Source: Poteriospumella lacustris
Lineage: Eukaryota > Sar > Chrysophyceae > Chromulinales > Dinobryaceae
Assembly (NCBI GenBank): GCA_008000375.1
Contig: SMOI01000313.1
Coordinates: 1 to 36,289 of the forward strand
Direction of reading: 5' to 3'
Length of the DNA: 36,289 nt
The notes under the pieces were generated by a model, which was not told the DNA's origin, ran no database searches, and worked only from the letters and a program-made list of their open reading frames with translations. Shown piece after piece: positions 8,297-18,600 of this stretch. Within the stretch, counting starts at the first letter, position 1, and the number at the start of each line of letters is the position of its first letter. A program made the translations under genes and the position numbers.

Positions 8297-9307
8297 ATGA
8301 TGTTCTTGGTTTGCCTTGTCGTGTTGATTGCGGTCGTCGCGAAGGCCGAGTACGCGGCGTTGAGAACAGAAGCTTTGCCCTCCAACACGACCACCAAGTT
8401 TTGCAGCTACCAAGCGACGTGCAGGTACAACTCGTCGTCCACGAGCTCACTGATAAACTGTTTCTCATTGTATTTTCTATTTGACAGCGTTGGTGGCATT
8501 GAGGGCGTCTGTGTTTCCATCTCTGCCGGCTGCTGCGGTGGCTCGGTGACGTCGGGTCTGTGCCCCGGGTCGTCCGACATCAAGTGCTGCACGAACAATC
8601 CTTGCTCCACGCCTCAGGGTAGCGGTACATGCAAGCAAAAGTCTGCTTGCAGTGGCACCTCGGTGTCGGGCTACTGCAGCGGTCCGAGTGATCTGCAGTG
8701 CTGCGTGGGCGGCGGCGGAGGCTGCACTCTGAGCGGCGCCTTGAACAGTGGCTGCAACTCTGCTTCTATTACAGCGGGTCTCACGAACCAGATCGTGAGC
8801 GAGCTGAACTCTATGGGTTACCACTTTCGCGGATTGAACGGCAACCGCGTGCACTGCCCGGGGTTCTCGTGCACGCTGCAGTCGTCCGCCGCCGACAGTT
8901 TGGAGGCGGCCGCGGCTTCGGTCGGCGACTACATCACGCTGAACTCGGCCTTCCGCTCCTCGGCTGAGCAGTACATGCTTTATCAATGGTACAAGCGTGG
9001 TCAGTGCGGCATAACGCTGGCGGCGCAGCCGGGCTCCAGTAACCACGAGGGCGGTCGAGCCATCGACACGAGCTACTACAGCTACTGGAACGGACCGCTG
9101 TCACGGTACGGTTGGGTGCACAGTTACCCGTCGAGCGATCCGGTGCATTTCGACTACTCTGGGGCGTCGGACATCTCGTCGAAGAACCTGTTGGCGTTCC
9201 AGCGCCTGTGGAACCGCCACAACCCCAACAGCAAAATCTCCGAGGACGGTCAATACGGCCCACAGACGGAGAACGCGTTGGCTCACGCGCCATGTGGCGG
9301 ATGGTAA
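8297..9307 (+). CDS. Secreted Cys-rich / M15 D,D-peptidase-like / peptidoglycan-binding protein, copy B
   Basis: Tandem paralog of the gene at 6567-7583. Exons 8297-8424 and 8488-9307 (intron 63 nt, GTACAA...TTGACAG, phase 2, same position as in copy A) give 315 residues. The intron is a multiple of three with no in-frame stop, so the unspliced frame also reads through with a 21-residue Ser/Asn-rich insert. The intron in copy A cannot be read through, and skipping this one restores a perfect match to copy A; I therefore call it an intron. Architecture is the same: signal peptide (MMFLVCLVVLIAVVAKA), two Cys-rich repeats, M15 domain with His229, Asp236, Asp260 and His263, and C-terminal DGQYGPQTENAL motif. 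Substitutions relative to copy A are patchy: long identical DNA runs around the C-terminal third alternate with divergent runs in the middle. Confidence 0.9.
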   Translation: MMFLVCLVVLIAVVAKAEYAALRTEALPSNTTTKFCSYQATCRYNSSSTSSLINCFSLYFLFDSVGGIEGVCVSISAGCCGGSVTSGLCPGSSDIKCCTNNPCSTPQGSGTCKQKSACSGTSVSGYCSGPSDLQCCVGGGGGCTLSGALNSGCNSASITAGLTNQIVSELNSMGYHFRGLNGNRVHCPGFSCTLQSSAADSLEAAAASVGDYITLNSAFRSSAEQYMLYQWYKRGQCGITLAAQPGSSNHEGGRAIDTSYYSYWNGPLSRYGWVHSYPSSDPVHFDYSGASDISSKNLLAFQRLWNRHNPNSKISEDGQYGPQTENALAHAPCGGW

Positions 9308-10216
9308 ACACTCCGTCTCCGTAGCGTCCACGTTGCGGTTTTAGGCGCTCGTTTGGTTTCTTCTTCGCCACATTTGCATTCGATGCGGTCTTCCGCTGCA
9401 TTCTCTCAGCTATTCCATTCCATTCTATTCATTATTGTTCTTGCATATGTTCTATCGTATCATCGGGAGACACGTGCGTCGCGCCGCGTCTCAGAGCGTG
9501 TGCGGGGCTATGTTGCATCAGTATGACGTATTCCCGCTCGCCCCGTGTGGTATCTCTCATTACCCTTCTTCTTCCTTGCCTCCGCTTGAGCCCGTGTGAA
9601 AACTGTGTTGATTTCTGCGGACGGCTTATACGCGAGAGCTTAGTCGCGATCTGATCGTGCAGCGGTCTGATTTGTTATTGTTTTCCGTATCAGCGACGAG
9701 CGACGTGCCTGTCGTGTCGTGACGAGGCGCGTTGAATCGTTTGTTCGTTGGTGTCTATGACATGCGCGGCTTCACGGCGGTGCACGAGTGTTGTGGCCGG
9801 GCAACAGAGCGTGTTTCATGTGTAACCAACGATCCCATTCGCTGCGAAAACCACCGACCCAGTTGACGCCTCCCTCTCCCCCGAGGAACCTACATACAAC
9901 AGAAGGTAGCTTTGCCTGCGGGAAGGTCGGCAACAATAAGTGCAGCTGCGTTGGCGTTGGCCGTCGTGGAGACCACCGAGGAGTCGTCGGTCGTCGGCAG
10001 CGGCAGTGGGCAGCAGAGCAGCGGGCAGCGGGCAGCGGGCCATGCCGCCATACCGCCGTCCGTCGGTCTGTCCGTCGACGGGAACAGCGACCGAGCCACC
10101 GACCCGACCGAGCCCACGAGAAGCGAAGGAACTGGAGCTGGGATTCCGATTCACAAACACATTCTGTGGCGGCGACTTCAAAGGGGCAACTGTACTGCTT
10201 CCAATAGCCAGGAAAA
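9308..10216. other. Intergenic region, M15 copy B to CPSF73
   Basis: 909 bases. It contains the second copy of the 3'-flank block (9456-9714). A weakly similar continuation follows (GACATGCG ... GTTTCATGTGTAA at about 9758-9824, matching about 7989-8032). The last few hundred bases should hold the CPSF73 promoter, with a purine-rich 5' leader ending in AGGAAAA before the ATG. I see no gene here. Confidence 0.6.
9456..9714 (+). repeat. 3'-flank duplicate, copy B
   Basis: Partner of 7715-7973, about 98% identical by eye and ungapped. It starts CGTATCATCGGGAGACACGT and ends GTGCCTGTCG. The surrounding sequence diverges abruptly on the downstream side. Confidence 0.9.
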
Positions 10217-12494
10217 ATGGAATCTGCAGCAGGAGAAGAGATGATCATCATGCCTCTCGGCGGAGGGCAGGAGGTCGGACGCTCTTGCATCTTGCTCCAG
10301 TATCAAAACCGCAACATCTTGCTGGATTGCGGCTGCCATCCGGGCAGAGATGGCGACGACAGCTTGCCGTTCTTTGATGCTTTGAGCAACCCCGGCGAGA
10401 TCGACCTCATCTTGATCACGCACTTCCACATCGACCACTGCGCCGCCCTGCCCTACTTCACGGAGCGAACGGACTTCAAGGGCAAAATCTACATGACCCA
10501 CCCGACAAAGGCGGTGATGAAGCTCCTGTTGTCGGACAACATTCGTTTACAATCGAAGCAGGGGCTTTACAACGAACAGGTAACGCGCCACGTCGCTTTG
10601 CTGGTCGCCGTCGCTGTCACTGTCGCTGACGCGCGCCGCGGTTGTGCTGTCGTAGGATCTGCAAAATTGCATTGACAAGATCGACGTGATCAACTACCAC
10701 CAGACGGTGGAGTACAAGGGCATCAAGTTCACGGCGACCGCAGCGGGCCACGTGCTCGGCGCGGCGATGTTCTCCATCGAAATCGACGGCATTCGCGTGC
10801 TGTACACCGGCGACTACTCGATGGAGGAGGACCGGCACCTCGCACAGGCCGAAATCCCCCCGGGAGGACCGCCGGACGTCCTCATCATCGAGTCCACGTT
10901 CGGTACGATGAACGTCGACACCAGGTACGTGCGCCGCCCGCCGCCCGCCGCATCGCGCAGCCGCCCGACTGATCGCCGCTCCTCCTCCGACAGAGAACGA
11001 CGCGAGGAGAAGTTCACGAAGGCCGTCGAGTCGATCGTTCTGCGCGGCGGCTCGTGCCTGATCCCTGTGTTCGCGCTGGGCCGCGCGCAGGAGCTGCTGC
11101 TGATCCTGGACAACTACTGGCAGGAGAACCTCGACCTGCAGCACATCCCCATCTTCTACGCGTCGAAGCTGGCGACGCGGTCGCTGCGCGTCTACCAGAC
11201 GTTCGTCAACATGATGAACAAGGAGGTGCGCCACCTCGCCGACCAGTTCATCAACCCCTTCAAGCTGCAGCACATCAAGAGCATCGGCAACGCCAACTTG
11301 GACGTGTTCGGCCCCTGCGTCGTCATGGCCAGCCCGGGCTTCCTGCAGTCGGGCGTCAGCCGCGAGCTGTTCGAGGCTTGGTGCGACGACGAGCGACACG
11401 GAGTGATCATCGCGGGCTACACCATCGAGGGCACGCTGGCGCACGAGCTGTTGTCGGACCCGAAGGAGATCCGCTGCCTCGACAACCGCATCAAGCCGCG
11501 GCGCTGCCGCATCGAGAGCATCTCCTTCAGCGCACACGTCGACTACCAGCACAACCGCCACTTCATCCGCTCGCTGCAGCCGGACAGCATCGTGCTGGTC
11601 CACGGCGAAAAGAAGCAGATGAAGTCGCTGAAGGATGCGCTCGAGAACGAGATCCGCACGAACTGGCCCACGCGCCACAAGCCGATGATCGCCACGCCCG
11701 AGAACGGCGCGCAGGTCAAGTTCCGCTTCAAGAAGAACATCCAGGCGAGCGTCGAGGGCGGCGTAGGCGTCGACCTGCTGCGCACGCTGGAAACGCAGCA
11801 GTCGTCGACGGCGTCCGCGAGCACCGGCGGCGTCTCGAAGACGACGCTGCAGCTACCCGAGAACACGCTGCTGGTGACGGAGAACTTCACGTCGAAGCTG
11901 GTCAGCGTGTCTGAGCTGGCGCAGCAGACGCAGTGCCGCATCGGCAGCATCTCTGAGAAGCTGCAGATCCCGCTGCCGCTGGAGGCCGCCAACCTCCTGT
12001 CGCAGCTGGAGCTGAGCAACGCGGTGCTCATGATCGCGGACGCTCTGGAGGACGTCTTTGAGGGCGTGGAGGCCGCGGCGGAGGACCAGATCGTCATCCA
12101 GCAGCTGGTGGTGGTGCGCCTGGTCTCGAGCGAAGTGGCGTCGGCGTATACGACGAGTCAGCGCAGCTTGGTGGGTCTGGAGGTGGTGTGGAGCGCGTCG
12201 TCGGTGGCGGACTTCATCGCCGACAGCGTCGCGTCGCTGCTCATGCAGACCTTCTCCTCCAGCAATCTCCTCAAAATGAGCTTGGCCAACGCCTCGACGA
12301 AGTCCTTCGGCGCGAAACGCTCGCTGAGCAAAGCTCTGCGCGGCAGTCGACCTGCCGCGCTGACGAAGTCGTCCACCGAGGGCGCGCTGGACGCGGTGAT
12401 GGACACCGACGAATCTGCGGAGGCAGAAGACGTCAGTGCCAGTGCCAGTGCCAGCGCCAAGAAGATACGACTGGAGGAGGCAGAGGCCGCATGA
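10217..12494 (+). CDS. CPSF3: Cleavage and polyadenylation specificity factor 73 kDa subunit (pre-mRNA 3' endonuclease)
   Basis: Nuclear endonuclease of the CPSF complex that cuts pre-mRNA at the poly(A) site. Exons 10217-10579, 10656-10924 and 10994-12494 (introns 76 and 69 nt) give 710 residues (human 684). The metallo-beta-lactamase domain carries the zinc motif HFHIDH at residues 69-74, almost the human positions. TGDYSMEEDRHL and HVLGAAMF follow. The beta-CASP part has GGSCLIPVFALGRAQELLLI, then FSAHVDYQ and VHGEKKQM, the motifs that separate true CPSF73 from RNase Z. The C-terminal CPSF100/73-like domain ends in an acidic, Ser/Ala-rich tail with a basic KKIR patch absent from human. Strong co-linearity with CPSF3 (GGQEVGRSCI, EDRHL.AEIP) rules out Integrator 11 as the better match. 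The second intron is in frame and stop-free, so it could be mistaken for a 23-residue insertion. Confidence 0.97.
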
Positions 12495-13096
12495 GCGAAG
12501 GCCTGTGCCCCAGCCCGTAGAGTGCGTGTGTAGTTCGCGGACCGCTTGTAAATAGTGAATATTTGGTGCTCGCGTTCGTCGCAGGCGATGTCCGTCCAGT
12601 GTGCATGCTCGGTGTAGGAATTTGTCGTCGTCACGTGTAACGCCCTCGATTATTCTCTGTTTGGGGTCGAAGCTTCTGAGCGAGAACATCTGGGGCCCCC
12701 GGCCCGCAGTAACGCTTGTTTTGTCTCTTTTACAGGGGGCTAATGCAGATAAGTTGGCGAAGCGCTCGTAGTTGCTAGAAAGGGTCAAAGACCAAGGGCT
12801 AAGGGCTAAGGTATGTATAGTACGTTTGGTATGTTCTACGGTCACAACGAAGACCTTCCGCAAGTCCGACAAATGGCGGTAGATATTCCGTGTTTCCGAG
12901 ATAAAGGAAGATTCGGCCGCCGCGTCCTTTTCACGGCTTTTCATGTCCTTGTATCGCCGCCGCCGCGGCGGTGAGAATCTCCCGCGGCGCTCGTTAGGAC
13001 GGCGACGTGATTGCATCCTGCATCATATTCCTTTGCTTCCCTCATCCCGCAGCCGCCGATTGCAAACGACACTTCGGCAGTGACGTATCTTGAACA
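12495..13096. other. Intergenic region, CPSF73 3' end to IMPDH
   Basis: 602 bases. TTGTAAAT at 12546-12553, 52 nt after the CPSF73 stop, is a candidate UGUA polyadenylation element. A short duplicated GGGCTAA lies near 12797-12808. The last 80 bases form the IMPDH leader, ending in a CTTGAACA-ATG context. No gene recognised. Confidence 0.5.
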
Positions 13097-14763
13097 ATGG
13101 CAGAGTTTCTTGACGACGAAATCCTTGGAGGCAATGGATTCTCAGCAGACGAACTCTTCGGAGCAAAGAGACGAAGTTGCCAGGCGTTTACCTACGATGA
13201 CATTATCATTTTGCCGGGTCACGTGCATTACTCGGACGATCCTATCAGTCTGGAAGGACATATCACGAGAAAAATTCGAGTGAAGGTGCCGTTCCTCTCC
13301 TCTCCGATGGACACCGTTACTGAACATCGCATGGCGATTGGCATGGCGTTGCAAGGTGCAATCGGCATTATCCACTACAATATGACAGTGGAAGAGCAAG
13401 CATACGAGGTTCGAATGGTGAAGCGCTACAAAAACGGGTTCATCACGGACCCCGCGTGCTTGTCGCCCGAGAGCACCATCGCAGACGTCGATGCAATCAA
13501 GAGCAAGCATGGGTACTCCGGCTTTCCCATAACTGTTGACGGAAAAATGGGTTCGCGTCTCGTCGGAATAGTAACGAACCGCGATATCGATTACGTGGAA
13601 GACCGAGCAATGAAATTGAGCGAAGTGATGACGACCGACGTGATTACAGGTAAAGCGACTCCGGTTCGTCCGTCAGTGTGATCTACAATGATGTCCAACG
13701 ACAACAATGATGTCCAACAGCGCGGGAGGGAGTATCTTTGACTGAAGCGAACGAATTGATGCGGCAATCCAAGAAAGGCAAGCTACCGGTGGTGAACGCG
13801 GCCGGGGAGATCGTCGCATTGATCTCACGAACAGGTACCGCACACAGAGCACCTCCCTCCCCTCCCACAGCCAGTTGATCTCGGTCGCTTGCAATCACAG
13901 ACATAAAGAAGTCGAAGGAGTTTCCCGACGCCTCGAAAGACTCGAACAAGCAGCTGCTGGTTGGTGCGGCCATTGGGACGCGCCCCAACGACCGCGACCG
14001 CTGCCGTGCGCTCGTGGAAGCTGGCGCGGACGTCATCGTGATCGATTCCTCGCAAGGCGACTCCATTTACCAACTGGACATGATTCGCCACATCAAATCG
14101 ACGTACCCCCATGTCGAAGTGATTGGCGGCAACGTCGTGACGTCGCGTCAAGTGCTGCACTTGATTCAAGCAGGAGTCGACGGCCTTCGCGTCGGCATGG
14201 GCTCTGGCTCCATCTGCACTACCCAGGAGGTCTGCGCAGTTGGGCGTGCGCAAGCAACAGCCATCTACCACACCTCGCGGATTGCCAACAGATTTGGTGT
14301 GCCAGTCATTGCCGACGGCGGAATCTCCGCATCCGGACATATTGTCAAAGCTTTCAGCGTCGGTGCGTCGGCGGTGATGTGCGGCTCGCTGCTCGCGGGA
14401 ACGGAGGAAGCCCCCGGCGACTACTACTATCAAGATGGGGTGCGACTCAAGCGTTACCGAGGAATGGGCAGTATTGAGGCGATGTCGAAGGGGTCGGAGA
14501 AAAGGTATTTCGCCTCGGGGTCGGTGGTCAAGGTGGCGCAGGGCGTGTCTGGAGCAGTTGCTGACAAGGGCTCCCTGCGCCATTACCTGCCGTACATAGT
14601 CCAAGGCGTGAAACAGGGAATCCAGGATTTGGGCTACGACTCTCTCGATGAACTGAAATCGGCGAAGGCTTCCGGACAACTTCGATTCGAGCTTCGGTCA
14701 GCTGCCGCGCAGCGGGAAGGGCAGGTGCACTCGGTCCACACATACGACAAAATTACGAAGTGA
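13097..14763 (+). CDS. IMPDH: Inosine-5'-monophosphate dehydrogenase
   Basis: Converts IMP to XMP with NAD+, the committed step of guanine nucleotide synthesis, in the cytosol. Exons 13097-13649, 13721-13834 and 13901-14763 (introns 71 and 66 nt, both phase 1) give 509 residues (human 514). The barrel starts [11 protein letters not shown] with [16 protein letters not shown]. The CBS (Bateman) pair occupies about residues 110-230, crossed by both introns; [10 protein letters not shown] belongs to the second CBS motif. Catalytic Cys328 sits in [13 protein letters not shown]. Phosphate-binding and flap motifs follow: [35 protein letters not shown]. The C-terminus has [14 protein letters not shown]. 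The end [13 protein letters not shown] matches eukaryotic IMPDH2. Joining across both introns restores exact family spacing, so there is no frameshift. Third-position GC is visibly lower than in the ABCC or receptor genes. Confidence 0.98.
13685..13718 (+). repeat. 15-base direct repeat at the 3' end of IMPDH intron 1
   Basis: ACAATGATGTCCAAC occurs at 13685-13699 and again at 13704-13718, four bases apart. The second copy is followed by AG and forms the splice acceptor, the first by GA. It looks like a small tandem duplication of the acceptor region. Confidence 0.85.
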
Positions 14764-14892
14764 GTCGGAGAGCCCACCGTGTAGAGTAGCCCATCAACGA
14801 AGGGCTTTCTCGGGGATCAAACGAAAATAATGTAACCGGCAGCAAATTTAGTAAATAGCAAACGAGAAGCGAACATCGGTTTAGTCAGTGTC

Positions 14893-14905
14893 AATAAAGA
14901 ATAAA
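14893..14905 (+). terminator. Putative polyadenylation signals for IMPDH
   Basis: Two AATAAA hexamers, at 14893-14898 and 14900-14905, lie 130 nt after the IMPDH stop in AT-richer sequence. The role is inferred from the standard eukaryotic signal and its position. Confidence 0.5.
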
Positions 14906-14942
14906 GAATGCAATGAAGAGGAATAGAGTGGAAAGAGGTATG

Positions 14943-14950
14943 TATAAAAA
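14943..14950 (+). promoter_or_regulatory. Orphan TATA-box-like element
   Basis: TATAAAAA followed directly by GGGAGGGGGGG. It is the best TATA match I noticed in the window. No convincing gene starts within the next 100 bases on this strand; the only ORF is 47 codons from 15024. Confidence 0.3.
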
Positions 14951-15311
14951 GGGAGGGGGGGACTTTCAGAACTCATACGGTTGGAATTGCGCTCCTTGGC
15001 CACGAGGGACAAGGTGATCTTCTATGAGAAGACAGCGGTTGGCAGTCGAAACCGCCGAGACACGCTGTCTCTCGAACATCCCGTTTCACGCAACCAACTT
15101 CCCCAGATCATCATTCCGAAAGAGGTTGTCTAGTTTGGAAAAACTGAGACTTGGGTATATACTATAAACAGATTCTGTTCAAGTATGATCATGTTTTTCA
15201 AATCGTGTTCGCCAGACTCTAGTGCCTTGCCAGACACAACCAACTCAACCGGCTGAATCCCGCACTCTTTCACTGTATAGTTCTGGGCGTGTAGACGAAC
15301 AGAAAAAGTAA

Positions 15312-15385
15312 TGATCATGCTGAGGTTCGAACTCAGGACCTTATCGGTGTTAACGATATGTGATAACCAACTACACCACACGACC
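15312..15385 (-). tRNA. tRNA-Val (anticodon AAC)
   Basis: Read on the minus strand this folds into a full cloverleaf of 74 nt without an intron. The acceptor stem is GGTCGTG/CATGATC with two G-U pairs. The D arm contains AGTTGGTTA, the anticodon stem TATCG/CGATA encloses loop TTAACAC (anticodon AAC), and the T arm is CTGAG-TTCGAAC-CTCAG. The discriminator is A and no CCA is encoded. The A box and B box (GTTCGAAC) match pol III promoters. A T5 run at 15303-15307 (minus strand) follows as terminator. Confidence 0.93.
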
Positions 15386-15611
15386 GATGGTTGTGTGTTT
15401 GTGGTGTCAAATAGAAAAGAAGGTACTATGAGTCGTTAAAGGTTGGCTCTATGCGGCCGGTGGTATGGGATGACTTTGGAATAGATTTTTGTTTTGCGAA
15501 GGTGTAGTGGATAGTACTTCTTTGTTAGAAACGGGACTTGATGTCGCTCGGTTTTGACCGACTTTGATCATGGAAGGTGTGCAGTTTTGATCGTTGTGAA
15601 CGTGAAACAAC

Positions 15612-18600
15612 ATGAACGATGAGGACGGAGATGTGATGCAGATGTCCCCAGGGCCAGCGCGAAAACAGTGGATAACATCGCTATTCTGCTGGTTTACTCC
15701 AGTTTTACTGCTGGGGTCGCAGAAAACATTGATGCTTAGCGATCTACCTGAGTTGCCCGAGGATCTGTCGTCAGGTGTATGTTTCGAAAGGCTCCTGAAA
15801 GCGTCGTCAACCCTCCAAGCAGCTGTGGCGACCAACGGTGATGTCGACAACAAGTCCGACTACAGCGGCTGCTCGTGGATTAATTATCACGTGCACGTCG
15901 GGGAGCAGATTCGTTCCTCAGCGAGCATGTACCCGCTCCTGTGGACCATGTGCAGAGCGCACTGGCCGTCCATCGGTCGGATTTTTGTTCTGAAACTGGT
16001 CTCTTGTGGTCTTTCTTTCGCGTCTCCCCTCATTTTGGGCGCATTGGTCTCCTACCTGAGTGGCACGATAACTAACGAGAACATCAAAGAGGGCGTGCTC
16101 CTCGTCGTGGGGCTGTCGCTGTTCTCGCTGCTGTCCGCCGCCGTCAACGTGCGCAGCAACGCGCGGTCGCTGGACGTCAAGCTGAAGCTCCAGTCCGCCA
16201 TCACGTCCTTCGTCTTCGAGAGAGTGCTTTCGCTCCCGCGCTACGCCTGGACGGACATCCAGGTGACGCCCGCGCAGCTGCTGAACTTCGTGCAGGTGGA
16301 CGTAGAGCAGGTGGCCAACTTCGCGCAGACGGTGAACGACGTCTGGTCCCTGCCCGTGCAGATCGTCGTCGCCTTCGCCCTGCTCTACCTCCAGTTGGAC
16401 ATCGCCTTCCTGGCGGGCGTGGTGGTGATCGCGCTGATGATTCCGCTGAACAGCGCCATCGCGCAGCGCATCGGCGTCAACACGAAGGAGCTCATGAAGA
16501 ACAAGGACGCGCGCGTCAAGCTCGTGCTCGAGGCGCTCAACAACATCTCCACCGTGAAGATGCAGTCGCTGGAGTCGGCCGTGCTGCGCTCGTCGAACCG
16601 CTTCCGCCGCACCGAGCTGAAGTTCCTCCGGCGGCGGAAGTTCTTCGACGCGATCTGCGTCTTCCTCTGGGCCAGCACGCCCATCCTCGTGCCCTTCGCC
16701 ACCTTCGTCACGTCGGTGTTCGTGCAGGGCGAGGACGCGCTCAGCGCGTCGCAGGTGGTCACGTCCGTCGCGCTGCTGAACATGCTCATTTTCCCGATGA
16801 ACGCGCTGCCGTGGGTCGTCAACGGCGCCATGGAGGCGCGCGTGTCGCTGCGGCGGCTGGCGATGCTGCTCAACGCCCGCGACAACGCCCGCCTCGACGT
16901 CGCCTGCTACCTCGAGGCGCTGCACGAGCAGCTGCGCCAGCGCGCCGCCGCGGCGCCCTCAGCGGAGCCGACGGAGCCAGCGGCGGAGCCAGCGGCGGGG
17001 CCTGTGGCGGGGCCTGTGGCGGGGCCTGTGGCGCCGCTGGGCACCGCGCGCTTCCTGTGGAGCAACCCGGCGACGGCGGCGCTGGCGCCCGACTACGACC
17101 ACCAGCGCGAGCCGACGGAGGCGGCGGAGCCAGCGCCGAGCTCATGCGACGCGCCGGCGGGCGACCGCGAGCCCTTCAGCGTCGGTCTGCAGCAGCCGCT
17201 GGCGCTGGAGCCGGACGCCGACGGCGGCGGCCGCCTCGTCGTCGTCGCGGGGCGCACGGGCAGCGGCAAGACGGCGCTGCTGCTGGCGCTGCTGCACGAG
17301 ATGCTCGCCGCGCCGCAGGGCGGCGAGGACCCCGCCACCGCCGACGACGAGGCGGCCGACGCAGTCGACGAGGCCGAGGCGCTGCTGCGCCGCGACGTGG
17401 CGGTCGCCGAGACGCGCCTCGAGACGCCGCGTCGCAGCGGCACCGACGACGCGCGGCTGCGGCGGTGGCTTCTCGCGCGCCGTCGCGGCGCAGCGGCAGC
17501 GGCGGTCGACGCGCTTCGCGTTCTGCGCGCAGTCGCCGGCGCTGTTCGCGGGCTCCGTGCGCGCCAACGTCCTCGCGGGCGCCGCGTACGACGCCGCGCG
17601 CTACCGCCGCGTGTTCCGCGGCTGCGCGCTGCACCGCGACTTCGCCGACGACGCCGCGCGCGACGCCGCGCAGCTGTCGGGCGGCCAGCGCCTGCGCGTC
17701 GGCGTCGCGCGCGCGCTGTACGCGCCGGACGCGCGCGTCGTGCTGCTGGACGACCCCTTCGCGGCGCTGGACGCCGCGACCGCTGCGCATCTGCTGCGCT
17801 TCCTGCGCGACGACGTCGTGCGCCGCGAGGGCCGCGTCGTCGTCTGCGCAACGCACTCGCTGCACCTGCTCCGCCCGCCGCCCGCCGCCGCCGCCGCCGC
17901 CGCCGACGGGTCAGAGGCGCCGCCGACGGCCGCCGAGACCGTCGTCGTGCTGCTCGACGGCGGCCGCGAAGTCGACCGCGGCGACTTCGACGCGCTGCAG
18001 CGGCGGTCGGCGCTGTTCCGCCGACTGGTCACCGCGCGAGACCGCTTCGCCGGCGGCGACGTCGGCGACGCGGCGGCAGTCGTCGTCGCGCCGCCAACCG
18101 ACGGCGACGGTGACGACGGCGACGTTGGCGACGGTGGCGACGATGGCGACGGTGACGCAGCCGCCGCCGCCGCCGTCGCAGCCGCCGCCGACGTCGACGA
18201 GGAGAGCGACCGCCGCGAGGGCGCCATCGCCGGCCGCGTGTACGCGCAGTACTTTCGCCACATGGGGCTGGGGCTGTGGGCGGCGGTGCTGGCGGCGACG
18301 CTGTGCATGCAGGCGTCGGCGACGGCGATGACCGTGTGGCTGGGCCTGTGGGCCTCGGCGCCCGCCGGCCGCGTGTCGGCGCGCGCCTTCCTCGTCGTGT
18401 CGGGCGCCATCGTCGCCGTCAACGTCGCCGCGGCCCTCGCGCGCGCGTTTCTCTTCGCGTTCGCGGGGCTGACGGCGGCGCGCCGCCTGTACCGCGACCT
18501 GGCGGCGGCGCTGTTCAAGCGCGCGGACTTGGCCTTCTTCGAGGCGCCCGCCGCGCCGCACGGCGCCAGCGACCGCAGCGCGCAGGTGGCGAACCGCGTG

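Larger units (their letters stand above)
14764..15311. other. IMPDH 3' region and interval before tRNA-Val(AAC)
   Basis: 548 bases. TGTAA at 14831 and two overlapping-range AATAAA hexamers at 14893 and 14900 are good candidates for the IMPDH polyadenylation signals. A strong TATAAAAA at 14943 followed by a G-run has no called gene downstream on its strand for more than 600 bases (see findings). Confidence 0.6.

Noticed and set aside
10617-11678. Minus-strand open frame of 353 codons
   Set aside because: Antisense of CPSF73 exons; no domain and low-complexity composition.
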